A stretch of DNA of 64,000 nucleotides from Favolaschia claudopus (Eukaryota > Basidiomycota > Agaricomycetes > Agaricales > Mycenaceae). Made by a program: the position numbers and the translations under genes. This document shows, in pieces, positions 62,826-64,000 of this stretch. Below the pieces are notes generated by a model. The model made no database searches and was not told where the DNA came from. It saw only the letters and a list, made by a program, of their open reading frames with translations. The DNA lies in contig JAWWNJ010000006.1 of NCBI GenBank assembly GCA_037176885.1, forward strand, positions 434,001 to 498,000. The letters run 5' to 3'. Within the stretch, counting starts at the first letter, position 1. Every line of letters begins with the position of its first letter.

Positions 62826-64000
62826 TTACGATTGGATACGTTTAGTACGTTCTTGGTCCGAGACCCACATTTCATGCCAAAATTCATCGTACCAGGTTTC
62901 GTCACCGGAAGTATAATCAATCTCATCCTCGATATCTTTCCAGCAATATGGGCCATCTCGATCGCCGTCGCTGTTATCGTCGAAAAGAAACTCGATCTTC
63001 GGGAACGCTTGCCGGAATAAGTAATCCGCCATGAGACGGGTTCTTACACAAACAGTGTGTAGATGCGGGCAACCATTTGAACGTTCAATCAATTTCTGCA
63101 GAGAATCGACTGGGTTATTACCCATGAAGACTTCCGCTACGTCGAGGCAGCGAAGATTCTGAAGCTCGAAATATTGAAGACAGTCTCCGATTTCTCCGTT
63201 TTCGTGTACGTCGTTTAAACGCAGATGTTCCACGCGCGGCAGGGAGATGACATCCATCCTCGTCCCCTCAAGCTCAGGAGAGATATCCAACTCACATTCG
63301 ACCAAGTTCGCTGCTGCAGCCGCGAGGAATTTTCGTGCCACAGAAAGATCCATCCACATTAAGCCGAGGGTTCTCAGCTGCGCAAATGGTAGAATGAGCT
63401 TCGAGTCGTGAGCAACATTAAAGTCCATGATAACTGTCTGCAGCTTGGGAGCGCTTGAGAAGTTCAAATGGCTTGTTCGTATGGGGCCACTGTTCAAGTA
63501 CAGCTGTCGTAGGAGTGGCATACTTCCCTCGACGGGAGGAAGACGGGAGGATGTGGCTCTGACTTCGAGATGGATATATTCCCACCGCGCCTTGTAACGG
63601 AAGACGGCCGCCAGGAGTCTCTTAGCAGTCTTCGTGTCATGACCAATCATACGAATAGACAGCGGAAGAGTACGGGCTCTGTGAGCCCAAACATCAGGTA
63701 GGTCGGGGGAAATGATGGTCATTCGCTGATAGAGATTCATAGCTCTCCAGAGTTTCGGCGTGGAAAGCGCAATGTCACGCCAATGACGACAAATGTGTGT
63801 CAGATGGGTTGGGGAAAATGGCCCGACGAGTGGCGGGCACAGAGGATACGGCGGGAGGAAATGGATGAAGATTTCCGAGACGATTTCGTTGGGCAGCGTG
63901 GCCACTGGGTACTTGTATGCGTCCAATCGCTCCTTGACGAAGATTCTCTCGATCTGTAATGCGACCGAGGCCGCGCATTCTTCTGGCTGAGAGGTGAGCT
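62826..64000 (-). CDS. F-box / leucine-rich protein (5' end outside window)
   Basis: This is the intact paralogue of 56329-57468. The frame is open to the right edge of the window, and the upstream part (QPEECAASVALQIERIFVKE) corresponds to the coiled coil of the paralogue, so the true start lies beyond 64000. The F-box is DAYKYPVATLPNEIVSEIF, followed by HICRHWRDIALSTPKLWRAM. The Leu-rich part includes LRTLGLMWMDLSVARKFLA and LPRVEHLRLND. The C-terminus is very acidic (DDNSDGDRDGPY, EDEIDYTSGDE) and ends RTKRIQS at 62826. No intron is needed in the visible part. Its role as an SCF adaptor is inferred from the family. Confidence 0.8.
   Translation of the reverse strand, partial: LTSQPEECAASVALQIERIFVKERLDAYKYPVATLPNEIVSEIFIHFLPPYPLCPPLVGPFSPTHLTHICRHWRDIALSTPKLWRAMNLYQRMTIISPDLPDVWAHRARTLPLSIRMIGHDTKTAKRLLAAVFRYKARWEYIHLEVRATSSRLPPVEGSMPLLRQLYLNSGPIRTSHLNFSSAPKLQTVIMDFNVAHDSKLILPFAQLRTLGLMWMDLSVARKFLAAAAANLVECELDISPELEGTRMDVISLPRVEHLRLNDVHENGEIGDCLQYFELQNLRCLDVAEVFMGNNPVDSLQKLIERSNGCPHLHTVCVRTRLMADYLFRQAFPKIEFLFDDNSDGDRDGPYCWKDIEDEIDYTSGDETWYDEFWHEMWVSDQERTKRIQS

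Overview
This window is nuclear DNA from a basidiomycete fungus, almost certainly a mushroom-forming Agaricomycete. Genes are densely split by many short introns of about 45-70 bp. The gene set fits this group: a class II (lignin-type) peroxidase, a GH10 xylanase with a fungal CBM1, a CE4 deacetylase with lectin modules, a DUF6533 membrane protein, a divergent fungal kinase and leucine-rich F-box proteins of the LPxE type. No sequence search was possible, so the species is not named.

Layout. 1-3.7 kb: a BCS1-like AAA ATPase (its 3' end is cut by the window) and a GATA-type zinc-finger gene, both on the minus strand. 5.7-22 kb: an epoxide hydrolase, three paralogous four-TM membrane protein genes, a small secreted protein gene and a pepsin-like aspartic protease. 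Part of this stretch is an inverted duplication: a left arm (about 8.96-10.62 kb) and a right arm (about 15.45-21.93 kb) each carry a small-secreted-protein gene and a four-TM gene, in mirror order around the protease. The arms have decayed differently. Several non-autonomous DNA transposons entered this stretch, and two of them sit inside last introns, leaving the host coding sequence readable.

22.3-38.6 kb: a DUF6533 membrane protein, then GH10-CBM1 xylanase, F-box protein, CE4 deacetylase with two beta-trefoil lectin modules, and a class II peroxidase. The three secreted enzymes would act together on plant or fungal cell wall polymers. Two inverted copies of an 880-bp repeat flank the xylanase and F-box genes. 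39.8-49 kb: two tandem short-chain dehydrogenases, a DHA1-type MFS exporter and an Egh16-like secreted protein. 51.6-64 kb: an unrecognised Gly-rich protein, a divergent protein kinase, two paralogous F-box genes (one frameshifted, one running off the window), a small array of tRNA-like units, and an NCS1 purine-cytosine permease.

All exon joins were worked out by eye from splice consensus, frame and protein motifs. Where the frame was checked through the whole gene this is stated; elsewhere only the outer limits and the motifs are secure.
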